NCBI GenBank assembly: GCA_910587635.1
Contig: CAJUNB010000028.1
Coordinates: forward strand, 1-44,466
Length of the DNA stretch: 44,466 nt
Direction of reading: 5' to 3'
Source: an uncultured Lachnospiraceae bacterium
Lineage (GTDB): Bacteria > Bacillota > Clostridia > Lachnospirales > Lachnospiraceae
A program made the translations under genes and the position numbers. Below, one piece after another: positions 31,391-39,819 of the stretch (position 1 is its first letter; every line of letters begins with the position of its first letter). The notes beneath the pieces are model-generated. The model worked only from the letters and a program-made list of their open reading frames with translations, was not told the origin of the DNA and ran no database searches.

Positions 31391-32841
31391 AAAAAGTAGG
31401 GAATAGAATGATTCAAATAGAAAGATGGGAAGGGGCGAAGCGGCTCATGCTGCTTGGCGCCTTTTTGTCATTTTTCGGGATACTATACTATATTGCACCT
31501 ATTGGTATTTACCCTGATTCCGGCTCTTATATATCCATGCAGGAAGGAAGAGAGCCGCTATATCCGCTTTTTCTCGCTTTTTTTCGGTTTATCTTCCAAG
31601 AAGCTGATACGATTGTATGGCTGGCCTCTTCGGGGCAGCTTGAGAGTGAAAAGGCAATGGAGCTGATCCGTACCTGGCCGGCGTTGCGTGTTTCCATGTT
31701 GTTGCAGAGCTTGTTTGCGGCCTGTTCCTGTTACTATGTGACAATATGCATAAAGAAGGTGTTTCAGTTGAAGGGGGGACTGACAATCCTGACGGGGCTG
31801 TGTACATTGATTCCCTATCTGCTGACGCCGCTGGCATCTTCTTCTCACATGGTTCTGAATATGGCTGTATTGACGGAAGGTATTTCATTTCCTATGTACA
31901 GTATGTTTGGAGGCAGCATCATTCTGGGGATTTTTGAGGAAGAGAAGAAATACAGGTACTATCTCTGGGCTTTTCTTTGGGCGCTTCTCCTGGCGCTTAC
32001 GAGAAACCAGATGCTTGTCACCTTTGGTGTCTGGATTGTATCCGTCTGCTTTGAGATCCTGCGTAGTCGCAAATGGAAGAGTATTTTACTGCTCTGTCTG
32101 TCGGTTGTTCTTTTTTTCGGCGGACGCCGGGGGATTACACAGATTTATAACAGTGTTGCCCACAAAGGATATGAAGGGGCCAATACGGGCAGTTATAATA
32201 TTTTGACGACACTTTTGTATCTGTCGGAACGGGAAGACGGAGAAGCACTGACAGAAGAAGAGGACCGGTTGCTGTTTCTGGAGATGTATGAACAGATGAA
32301 CGCAGAAGGAATGACAAGGTTGAGTGCGCCGTCAGGCATTTTAAACTGGGCCTATCACTATGAGGAGTATTATGATGTCATCGGATTTGAAATACAGCAG
32401 CCCTGCCTGTTTGGATACGTACAAAAGAACGATATCCCCGAGGAAGAAGCGCTGAATGAAGTGATGCATATAGCGGCCCGGATGGACAGGGAGCTGTTTC
32501 CCCGCCTGATGGGGAGATATATTTTCAACTATTTTGCCACTGCAGCCAGTGGTCTGACTCGTTCGGTGTCTGCCAGTGGCAGAGTAATGGGCATTTATTC
32601 TGTTTTTATTTATTTCATTGCGGGAATACTTATGATATATTTATATAAAAATAACAGGAAGAGTAGAGCGGCATTGTTGATGCTTCTTGCCTTAGTGATG
32701 ATCGGGGTCAACGTATTTGCAACTGCTCTGATGATTATGTGCCTTTCCCGGTATATGATTTACAATACGGCGTTGTTTTACATTGCGGGGCTGATGTGCC
32801 TGAAAGAGCTGTATGAGAAAAAGAAGATAACTATTTTATAG
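31387..32841 (+). CDS. Polytopic membrane protein, GT-C-like glycosyltransferase candidate
   Basis: A protein of 484 residues with about 10 predicted membrane segments and one larger loop at about 275-380. An Asp in the first extracytoplasmic loop (IGIYPDSGSYISM), shortly after the first segment, is the typical position of the catalytic acid in GT-C transferases that use lipid-linked sugar donors. The family is not recognised with certainty. The start at 31387 forms an ATGA overlap with the PIG-L stop; an ATG at 31408 is an alternative. It probably adds a sugar on the outer face of the membrane in this glycan cluster. Confidence 0.65.
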   Translation: MKKVGNRMIQIERWEGAKRLMLLGAFLSFFGILYYIAPIGIYPDSGSYISMQEGREPLYPLFLAFFRFIFQEADTIVWLASSGQLESEKAMELIRTWPALRVSMLLQSLFAACSCYYVTICIKKVFQLKGGLTILTGLCTLIPYLLTPLASSSHMVLNMAVLTEGISFPMYSMFGGSIILGIFEEEKKYRYYLWAFLWALLLALTRNQMLVTFGVWIVSVCFEILRSRKWKSILLLCLSVVLFFGGRRGITQIYNSVAHKGYEGANTGSYNILTTLLYLSEREDGEALTEEEDRLLFLEMYEQMNAEGMTRLSAPSGILNWAYHYEEYYDVIGFEIQQPCLFGYVQKNDIPEEEALNEVMHIAARMDRELFPRLMGRYIFNYFATAASGLTRSVSASGRVMGIYSVFIYFIAGILMIYLYKNNRKSRAALLMLLALVMIGVNVFATALMIMCLSRYMIYNTALFYIAGLMCLKELYEKKKITIL

Positions 32842-32875
32842 AGTCAAAACTAAGGAATCGGAAAGGAAGATAGAG

Positions 32876-33853
32876 ATGGATTACAAACAACTGCAATTTC
32901 CAAAGGACAGCGTATTTCTTGTGACGGGAGGAGCGGGCTTTATCGGCTCCAATTTATGCGAGGCAATCACAGATATGGGCTATGAAGTGCGGTGTCTGGA
33001 TGATTTGTCTACCGGGAAACAGGAAAATATCGATTTTCTGTCCGGCAGAGAAAATTATACATTTATCAAAGGAGATATCCGGGATCTGGATACGTGCAAA
33101 AGAGTTTGTGAAGGTGTGGACTATGTCCTGAATCAGGCGGCCTGGGGAAGTGTGCCCAGAAGTATTGAGATGCCGCTCCTCTATGAAGAGATCAATATCC
33201 GGGGAACTTTAAATATGATGGAAGCAGCACGATGCCAGGGCGTAAAGAAGTTTGTCTATGCGTCCAGTTCTTCTGTCTATGGAGATCATCCGGTACTGCC
33301 CAAAGTGGAAGGACAGGAGGGAAATCTGCTCTCTCCCTATGCATTGACGAAACGGGTGGACGAAGAATATGGTAAGCTCTATAAAAAGTTGTATGATCTG
33401 GATACTTATGGAATGCGCTATTTTAATGTGTTCGGCAGAAGACAGGATCCTGACGGCGCCTATGCGGCAGTCATTCCCAGGTTTATTCGTCAGCTTCTTC
33501 ATGGAGAGATACCTACGATCAATGGGGACGGAAAACAGTCGAGGGATTTCACTTATATTGATAATGTAATACAGGCTAATCTGAAAGCCTGTCTTGCGCC
33601 TTCAGAAGCGGCAGGAGCAGCTTACAATATAGCCTATGGTGGCAGGGAATACCTGATAGATATTTATTATGATCTTTGCAAGGCTCTGGGAAAAGAAGTG
33701 GCGCCGAAGTTCGGACCGGACAGAGTCGGGGATATTAAGCATTCCAATGCGGACATTTCCAAGGCAAAGAAAATGCTTGGTTACGACCCGAAATACGATT
33801 TCGCTCAGGGGATACAACTTGCTATCGCCTGGTACGAGGAAAATCTGAAATAA
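32876..33853 (+). CDS. WbpP-like UDP-N-acetylglucosamine 4-epimerase (SDR family)
   Basis: A 325-residue extended SDR enzyme. It has the NAD-binding TGGAGFIGSNL, AWGSVPRSIE, ASSSSVYGDHPVLPK, the catalytic SPYALTK (Tyr and Lys), RYFNVFGRRQDPDGAYAAVI and NGDGKQSRDFTYIDN. These blocks are close to WbpP/TviC, which interconvert UDP-GlcNAc and UDP-GalNAc (or their uronic acids). It would supply an activated N-acetyl-hexosamine to the cluster's transferases. Ribosome site GGAAAGGAAGATAG. Followed 33 nt later by a GT4 gene. Confidence 0.9.
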   Translation: MDYKQLQFPKDSVFLVTGGAGFIGSNLCEAITDMGYEVRCLDDLSTGKQENIDFLSGRENYTFIKGDIRDLDTCKRVCEGVDYVLNQAAWGSVPRSIEMPLLYEEINIRGTLNMMEAARCQGVKKFVYASSSSVYGDHPVLPKVEGQEGNLLSPYALTKRVDEEYGKLYKKLYDLDTYGMRYFNVFGRRQDPDGAYAAVIPRFIRQLLHGEIPTINGDGKQSRDFTYIDNVIQANLKACLAPSEAAGAAYNIAYGGREYLIDIYYDLCKALGKEVAPKFGPDRVGDIKHSNADISKAKKMLGYDPKYDFAQGIQLAIAWYEENLK

Positions 33854-33886
33854 TACGATGGAGAAAAGATGGCCGGAGGAATTGCC

Positions 33887-34951
33887 ATGACGCGGATGCT
33901 TCATATCGTAGGTTCCATGTCGCCAAGCGGCATTGGGAACTTTATTATGAATGTTTACAGAAATATAGACAGGGAGAAGGTGCAGTTTGACTTCATCGTC
34001 CACGAACACAGAGATGTGAGCTTTGACGATGAGATCAGAGCATTGGGCGGCCGTCTCTTTTACGTGACAAGAAAAGCGGTGAGCCCTGCCAGAAACTTTC
34101 GGGAAATCTGGAAGGTGGTAAAAAAAGGACACTATAACATCGTGTTCCGGCATACAGACATTTCTACGGTGGCATTGGATTTGCTGGCAGCCCGGCTGGG
34201 AGGGGCAAAGGTACGGATTGCTCATTCTCATTCCACAAGCACCTCCAATAAGAAAATGCATCTGTTATTCCAGCCTCTTCTGAACGCTCTCTGTACCCGG
34301 CGGTTCGCCTGTTCGGAAAAAGCGGGTATCTGGCTCTATGGAGAGAAACCATTTGAAGTCATTATCAATGCCATCCGCTTGGAAGATTTTGCCTGGAATG
34401 AAAAAGCGAGAAGGGAAATTAGAAAAAAGGAAGGGCTGGGAGAGAGCCTTGTGATCGGTCACGTGGGCAATCTCCTTCCTGTAAAAAATCATCTGTTTAT
34501 GCTGGATGTGATGAAAGCACTTGTCAAAAGATCTCCCGACAGTAAGATGCTGTTTGTAGGGGACGGTGCTATGAGGACACAGATTCTGGAAAAGAGAAAG
34601 GCGCTGGGGCTTGATGAAAATGTTATCCTGACAGGGGTAAGGACTGATACGGCAGCACTGTTACAGGGTATGGATCTTTTTTTGTTTCCTTCTAAATATG
34701 AAGGACTTCCCATTGCCCTTGTGGAGGCACAGTGCAGTGGCCTTCCCTGTCTTTTATCTGATGCGATTCCGAGAGATGTGGATGTGACGCCACTGATTCA
34801 TAGATTGCCACTTACAGGTTCTCCGGCGGAGTGGGCGGATAAGATCATCGAGCTGACGAAAGAACCGAGAAGGGCGCCCGATTATCATTTGTTTACAGAA
34901 AAGGGTTTTGACATCAAAGAGATGGTAAAGTGTTATGAGGAGCTGGCATGA
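33887..34951 (+). CDS. GT4 family glycosyltransferase (EpsF-like)
   Basis: A 354-residue GT-B glycosyltransferase of family 4. The N-terminal part has RMLHIVGSMSPSGIGNFIMN and RIAHSHSTSTSNKKMH. The donor domain has IGHVGNLLPVKNHLFMLDVM, KMLFVGDGAMR and LFLFPSKYEGLPIALVEAQ with the EX7E-type acidic pair. It transfers a sugar from a nucleotide donor to a growing lipid-linked glycan on the cytoplasmic face. Start: ATG 33887 with CCGGAGGA 6 nt upstream is chosen; ATG 33869 after GGAGAAAAG is a real alternative (+6 residues). It overlaps the next gene's start by 4 nt. Confidence 0.92.
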   Translation: MTRMLHIVGSMSPSGIGNFIMNVYRNIDREKVQFDFIVHEHRDVSFDDEIRALGGRLFYVTRKAVSPARNFREIWKVVKKGHYNIVFRHTDISTVALDLLAARLGGAKVRIAHSHSTSTSNKKMHLLFQPLLNALCTRRFACSEKAGIWLYGEKPFEVIINAIRLEDFAWNEKARREIRKKEGLGESLVIGHVGNLLPVKNHLFMLDVMKALVKRSPDSKMLFVGDGAMRTQILEKRKALGLDENVILTGVRTDTAALLQGMDLFLFPSKYEGLPIALVEAQCSGLPCLLSDAIPRDVDVTPLIHRLPLTGSPAEWADKIIELTKEPRRAPDYHLFTEKGFDIKEMVKCYEELA

Positions 34952-35937
34952 ATCAATTATCCCGGCGCATCCGTAGGATGAAAAGCTGCGACTACTGGAT
35001 GATCGCATATCGGAAAATAGAGAATAACGAAACTCTTTTGGGAAAAAACGACAAAGGAGAAATCACAGGATTTCATGTGTTGCCCCAGAATAAATTCATT
35101 ACCCAGGCGGATCCTTTTTTGTTTACCTATGAAGGGGAGTCGTGGCTGTTTTACGAGAAACAGGACCTGACGGATATGAAGGGGACGCTGTGGTGTGTGA
35201 ATCTGGATGTGCCCGGGAGCAAACCGGTCTGCATTCTGGAGGAGGACTTTCATCTTTCCTATCCACAGGTATTTTCATATGGCAAAGAGATTTATATGAT
35301 ACCAGAGACAAGGAGTGCTGGAGATATCAGACTGTACCGGTGCCTGGAATTTCCAGCGAAATGGGAATTTGCCGGGAAATTATTTGATCTGGAAGCCGTG
35401 GATACGACAGTATTGCTTGATGCGCATGGCAGGACAGATGACAGGAAAATGTGTTATGGTGGCAAATCAGATGATTTTGAGAAGGGTCATGGCCGCTGCC
35501 ATGTATTTACATATACGAGAAAACATCTGGAGATTTATGACTGCCAGTTGGAACAGGATATATTTCAAATCAGAAATAAAGAAAAAATTTACACTGCTCC
35601 GATATCAGCCACAGACCGTCCCGGGGGCAGTATCGTCTGTATGGCGGGGCGGGATGGCAGACAGCGAATGCTGCGCCCGGCGCAGAACTGTACGGATTAC
35701 TATGGACAGGAGCTGCTTATCAACGAGATAGACAGACTGCATCGTCAGAGCTTTCAGGAGCATGTCTACTGTCGGCTGACCCCGGAACAGATAAAACTTC
35801 CGAACATCAATCCGGTGGGTATCCACACCTATAACCGTAATGAACGGTATGAGGTCATAGATATTCTGCACAGGGAAATCAGCGTGGGGACAATATGGAA
35901 AAAGATAAAATGGAAGCTCAGAGGAAGCGGAAAGTGA
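34948..35937 (+). CDS. GINT1-like beta-propeller protein of the glycan cluster
   Basis: A 329-residue soluble protein. Its repeats of the kind ADPFLFTYEGESWLFYE, SYPQVFSYGKEIYMIPETRS and CYGGKSDDFEKG match the N-terminal domain of glucosamine inositolphosphorylceramide transferase-like proteins, a five-bladed propeller related to glycoside hydrolases. In bacterial glycan clusters this domain occurs alone or fused to formyltransferases; its reaction is not established. The start overlaps the GT4 stop (ATGA), and the next GT4 gene starts 43 nt before its end. It probably modifies or recognises a sugar. Confidence 0.68.
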   Translation: MNQLSRRIRRMKSCDYWMIAYRKIENNETLLGKNDKGEITGFHVLPQNKFITQADPFLFTYEGESWLFYEKQDLTDMKGTLWCVNLDVPGSKPVCILEEDFHLSYPQVFSYGKEIYMIPETRSAGDIRLYRCLEFPAKWEFAGKLFDLEAVDTTVLLDAHGRTDDRKMCYGGKSDDFEKGHGRCHVFTYTRKHLEIYDCQLEQDIFQIRNKEKIYTAPISATDRPGGSIVCMAGRDGRQRMLRPAQNCTDYYGQELLINEIDRLHRQSFQEHVYCRLTPEQIKLPNINPVGIHTYNRNERYEVIDILHREISVGTIWKKIKWKLRGSGK

Positions 35938-37061
35938 AAAAGACCATTGTATTTTATATTGCCACACTGACAAGAGGCGGAGCAGAGCGGGTCATCGTAA
36001 ACCTCGCCAACTATTTCTGCCGGGAGGGATATGAGACTTATATGGTGACGCTGGAGCCGGAAGAAGGGCTGTATCCGATGGAGGAAGGCATACGGCAGAT
36101 CGTATTGCCTATGTCCCCGGGAGGCGGATTGGCTGTGCGTATCGGCAACGCTCTGGGGCGCATCACACAGGTGCGCAGACTGCTGAAGGAGACAGAGGCT
36201 ATGGCGCTGGTCACCTTTATCGGCAAGACGAATATCCGGGGCATACTGGCAGGTCTGGGCCTGAAGACCAAGGTGTTTGTATCGGTGCGCAGTGCGCCGG
36301 GGAGGGAATACGCGGGGAAATTTCAGCAGACTCTGGCAAAGATTTTGTTTTGCCTGGCAGGGGGCGCCGTGTTCCAGTCGGAGGGAGCAAGGGATTTCTT
36401 CCCGGGACCGGTGCGCAAGAAGTCGTGTATTCTGTATAACCCTCTGTCGCCGGAATATGTTCGGCCGCTTTTCACAGGGGATAGAAAGGGCGGCATCGTT
36501 ACGGTAGGACGGATGGACCGGGTCAAAAATCACAGACTGCTTGTGGATGCCTTTTCCATCGTTGCCAGAGAAAGGCCGGATATGGAGCTGACGATTTATG
36601 GCGGCGGGGAATGTATGGGAGAGGTACGGGAACAGGCGAGGAAACTGGGGCTTACCGACAGGGTGAATCTGCCCGGAGATACAAAAGAGATCCCGGACAA
36701 GATAAAAGATGCGAACGTATTTGTCCTTTCTTCTGATTTTGAGGGGATGCCCAATGCGGTGGCAGAGGCCTTTGCCATGGGAGTACCGGTGGTGTCTACA
36801 GACTGTCCCAGCGGCGGCGCCAGAATGCTCGTGAAAGAGGAAGAGACCGGACTGCTTGTGCCGGTGGGAAATAAAGAGAAAATGGCAGAGGCCATTTTGC
36901 GGATTTTACAGGATGAAAAGCTGGCGGCGCATCTGAGAGAAACTGCCTTTGCCTTCAGTCAGACGCTCCATCCTGATAAAATAAATGAAATGTGGAAGAA
37001 TTATATAGAGGATATATGCAAAAGCAAAGCATGGAGCAAAAGACGGGGAAAAAGAAAATAG
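35895..37061 (+). CDS. GT4 family glycosyltransferase (first of a tandem pair)
   Basis: A 388-residue GT-B glycosyltransferase. N-terminal IATLTRGGAERVIVNLANYF, middle VFVSVRSAPGREYAGKFQ, and donor domain GRMDRVKNHRLLVDAFSIV, IYGGGECMGEVREQARKLG, NVFVLSSDFEGMPNAVAEAF. It transfers sugars to a lipid-linked intermediate in the cytoplasm. The start lies 43 nt inside the previous gene after GGGGACAAT. Its nearest relative in the window is the next gene, sharing the SVRS..REY and ACR-like blocks, so the two arose by duplication. Confidence 0.92.
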   Translation: MEKDKMEAQRKRKVKKTIVFYIATLTRGGAERVIVNLANYFCREGYETYMVTLEPEEGLYPMEEGIRQIVLPMSPGGGLAVRIGNALGRITQVRRLLKETEAMALVTFIGKTNIRGILAGLGLKTKVFVSVRSAPGREYAGKFQQTLAKILFCLAGGAVFQSEGARDFFPGPVRKKSCILYNPLSPEYVRPLFTGDRKGGIVTVGRMDRVKNHRLLVDAFSIVARERPDMELTIYGGGECMGEVREQARKLGLTDRVNLPGDTKEIPDKIKDANVFVLSSDFEGMPNAVAEAFAMGVPVVSTDCPSGGARMLVKEEETGLLVPVGNKEKMAEAILRILQDEKLAAHLRETAFAFSQTLHPDKINEMWKNYIEDICKSKAWSKRRGKRK

Positions 37062-38170
37062 CGTTTCTGGTCAACAGTCTCGGAAAGGGCGGAGCAGAGA
37101 GAGTGGCCGTCAATCTGGCGGAGCATTTTTGGAAGTCCGGTTATGATGTGCTGCTTGTCACTTCCAGAAGGCATCCTGAAGAGTACGAGGTGACATTTCC
37201 GGCAAAGCGCCGACTTCTGGAAGAGGAAATCGCAGGCGCTCCCCTTGGCAGGGCGGGGAAGATACCGGCGAGGGTGAGCGGGCTGCAGCGGATCTGGAAG
37301 CAGGAGCGGCCCGATCTGGTGGTGGCGCTGATCGGAAAGATGAATCTGTATGCCATGCTTTCTGCGCGGGGTTTGAAAATCCCTGTGGTTTTATCCGTCC
37401 GCAGCGATCCGGCCAGGGAATACCCATCCCGGCTGCAAAAACTGCTGGCGGAGAGACTGTTTCGCAGGGCGGCAGGGGTGGTCTTTCAGACAGAGGATGC
37501 CATGAATTTTTTCTCGGAAAAGGTACAGAGACATTCCACTGTCTTACCCAATGCACTGGATAAAAGTTTTGTAAGAGCCCGCTATGAGGGGCTGCGTGAT
37601 GAGGAAATTGTCATGGTAGGCCGACTGGATGCCAATAAAAACCATCAGCTTTTGCTGCGGGCTTTTGCCAACATACATGAGGACTATCCTGCCATGCGAG
37701 TCGTTATTTATGGTGGTGGCCTGGAAGGCAGCGATACGGAACCGATGCTGCGGCAGTTGTCAGAAAGTCTGGATATCAAAGAGAAAGTCCTGTTTCGGGG
37801 AAGGCAGACAGATATCAGGGAAAAAATAGAGCGTGCCAGAATTTTTGTACTGGCTTCGGACTATGAGGGGATGCCCAACGCACTGCTGGAAGCTATGGCA
37901 ACCGGCCTGGCGGTAATTTCCACCGACTGTCCCTGCGGCGGCCCCCGCAGCGTCATAGAAGATGGGAAGAATGGTTTCCTGATTCCTCCAGGAGATGAAA
38001 AGGCGTTGACTGTGGCACTTCGCAGGATATTGGATAATCCTGATCTGGAAGAGCGGCTTGGCAGAGAGGCGGCGAAACTGGGAGAGCAGCTTGGGCCGGA
38101 AAGAGTGTGCGGGCGCTGGCAGGAAGAAATAGAAAACAGGGTGAGAGAATATGCTGATCGTAAATCGTAG
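37016..38170 (+). CDS. GT4 family glycosyltransferase (second of a tandem pair)
   Basis: A 384-residue GT-B glycosyltransferase. FLVNSLGKGGAERVAVNLAE, VVLSVRSDPAREYPSRLQ, VGRLDANKNHQLLLRAFANI, VIYGGGLEGSDTEPMLRQLS and FVLASDYEGMPNALLEAMAT parallel the preceding GT4 block by block. The chosen ATG at 37016 has AGAGGA just ahead; a GTG at 36992 would add eight residues. The start lies 46 nt inside the preceding gene and the end overlaps the FemAB-like gene by 20 nt. It probably adds the next residue to the same glycan. Confidence 0.92.
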   Translation: MQKQSMEQKTGKKKIAFLVNSLGKGGAERVAVNLAEHFWKSGYDVLLVTSRRHPEEYEVTFPAKRRLLEEEIAGAPLGRAGKIPARVSGLQRIWKQERPDLVVALIGKMNLYAMLSARGLKIPVVLSVRSDPAREYPSRLQKLLAERLFRRAAGVVFQTEDAMNFFSEKVQRHSTVLPNALDKSFVRARYEGLRDEEIVMVGRLDANKNHQLLLRAFANIHEDYPAMRVVIYGGGLEGSDTEPMLRQLSESLDIKEKVLFRGRQTDIREKIERARIFVLASDYEGMPNALLEAMATGLAVISTDCPCGGPRSVIEDGKNGFLIPPGDEKALTVALRRILDNPDLEERLGREAAKLGEQLGPERVCGRWQEEIENRVREYADRKS

Positions 38171-38912
38171 AAAAAAGCATGGTGTGGATTTCCGGGAAGT
38201 CTGGTATGCGGAAGAAAAGTGTGGCCTGGATGGTATTATATTGTACAGAGGTGCCAAAAGGCCCATTGGAAAGGTGCTGCGGGAAGTACGGACGCTGATA
38301 ACCGATCTGACCCAGAGTGAAGAAGAGATCGTGGCAAAGTGTCAGAAAGACTGCCGTTATCAGATCCGCCGGGCAGCCAGGGAAAATATTACGGCCGACT
38401 TTAAAGTGGGAAAAGAGATCACGGAGCAGGACATCACAGATTTCTGCGGCTTTTTCGTGGAATTTTGGAAAAGCAAGGGGATGGAAGAGGAAACATACGA
38501 GAAATATAAGGAAGAGATTGAGACCTATGCAAAAGAAGGGGTATTTGCAATCACAAGGGCAAATAAGGACGGTGAAGCGCTCGTCTATCATACTTATATT
38601 GTAGGGGATACGTTTGTCCGTTCCTATCAGTCCGCTTCTCAGTTTCGGGGGGAGCATGTGAACGCCCGGACGGTGAGCATTGCCAACCGGTATCTGCACA
38701 AAGCGGATATGATGTATTTCAAGGAAATGGGGAAGACCGTCTATGACTGGGGCGGTGCGGGACTGCGGGAAGAGGTTAAAAATATAACAGAGTTCAAAGA
38801 GTCATTCGGGGGAGAGGAACTCTGGTATTATGACTGTGAGGAAGTAGTGGGACTGAAAGCAGAAGCAGTAAAGGGCATCATTAATCTGATTGGAGTATTG
38901 ACGGATGACTAA
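38151..38912 (+). CDS. FemAB-like/GNAT-fold transferase
   Basis: A 253-residue protein with the GNAT-type fold of the FemAB/Acetyltransf_6 group. Telling blocks are CRYQIRRAARENITADFKVG, the TYIVGDTFVRSYQSASQFRG region and the C-terminal TVYDWGGAGLREEVKNI then TEFKESFGG. Related proteins add amino acids or acyl groups to cell-wall or glycan amines. Here it may acylate or aminoacylate an amino sugar of the surface glycan; that is inference from context. It overlaps both neighbours (20 nt upstream, 8 nt downstream). Confidence 0.78.
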   Translation: MLIVNRRKKHGVDFREVWYAEEKCGLDGIILYRGAKRPIGKVLREVRTLITDLTQSEEEIVAKCQKDCRYQIRRAARENITADFKVGKEITEQDITDFCGFFVEFWKSKGMEEETYEKYKEEIETYAKEGVFAITRANKDGEALVYHTYIVGDTFVRSYQSASQFRGEHVNARTVSIANRYLHKADMMYFKEMGKTVYDWGGAGLREEVKNITEFKESFGGEELWYYDCEEVVGLKAEAVKGIINLIGVLTDD

Positions 38913-39774
38913 TGTATGTACGTTCCGGCTGGATGACATTACGCCGGACATGGATTGGGACAAATTTTACAGAGTGAAGGCGATCTTTGACAAGTATAAA
39001 ATCAGGCCGCTGCTTGGCGTTGTGCCCGACAATGCAGATGGTAATCTAAAATGTGGGGAATATCACGAAGACTTCTGGGAATACATGGCTTCTCTGGAGA
39101 GGAGTGGATGGAGTATTGCCCAGCACGGCTACCGGCATTTGTATGAGACAAAAGATTCGGGGATGCTTGGTATCAAAAAGGCGAGTGAATTTGCGGGGCT
39201 ATCATATGAGGCTCAGTTTGAAAAGCTAAAGAGCGGCAGGGAAATTTTGCAAAAATATGGACTTAATGCTACAATATTCATGGCACCGGGACATACGTAT
39301 GATAAAAATACGCTGAAAGCGCTGCGGAAACTGAATTTTACCTGCGTCAGTGATGGGTATGCCAAAATTCCCTATTTTACAAAAGGGCTACTGTTCGTGC
39401 CATGCAGGAGCTCCAGACCGAAAATTTCGGGAGGAGTGGATACGATCTGTCTGCACTGTAATGAATTACATGAAAGCGACTACAGAGAGCTGGAAAATTT
39501 TCTGGAAAGGCACAGTGGACAGATTATTCCTTTTTCAGAACTGTTGGAACAGCTCTGGTATCCGGGGAAGACGTTGAAAATACGTTTGCAGGAAAAGCGA
39601 TGCCTGGCGATGCATCGTGTGAGGAAATATGTGGCGGAGGATGAGGTGTTGCAAATGTATTTGCAAGATACTTTCGATGAAAATGCTTCCCGGAAGAAAA
39701 GGAAACGAATCAGGGCATTGCCAAAGCTCCTCTTTGGCAGAAAGAATTACAAAAACAGGGCAAGTGACAGATAA
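38905..39774 (+). CDS. DUF2334-like polysaccharide deacetylase
   Basis: A 289-residue NodB/DUF2334-type deacetylase. CTFRLDDITPDMDWDKF contains the catalytic and metal Asp pair, GWSIAQHGYRHLYET gives the metal histidines, and IFMAPGHTYDKNTLKALRK the substrate-binding loop. A basic tail (about 255-289, KKRKRIRALPKLLFGRKN) may touch the membrane. It would remove N-acetyl groups from the glycan. It starts 8 nt inside the FemAB-like gene. Given the PIG-L protein's damaged motif, this may be the cluster's working deacetylase. Confidence 0.85.
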   Translation: MTNVCTFRLDDITPDMDWDKFYRVKAIFDKYKIRPLLGVVPDNADGNLKCGEYHEDFWEYMASLERSGWSIAQHGYRHLYETKDSGMLGIKKASEFAGLSYEAQFEKLKSGREILQKYGLNATIFMAPGHTYDKNTLKALRKLNFTCVSDGYAKIPYFTKGLLFVPCRSSRPKISGGVDTICLHCNELHESDYRELENFLERHSGQIIPFSELLEQLWYPGKTLKIRLQEKRCLAMHRVRKYVAEDEVLQMYLQDTFDENASRKKRKRIRALPKLLFGRKNYKNRASDR

Positions 39775-39819
39775 GCGTTAGCTTATAATCGATAGGTTAT
39801 TGAAAAACGGGACGGATAT

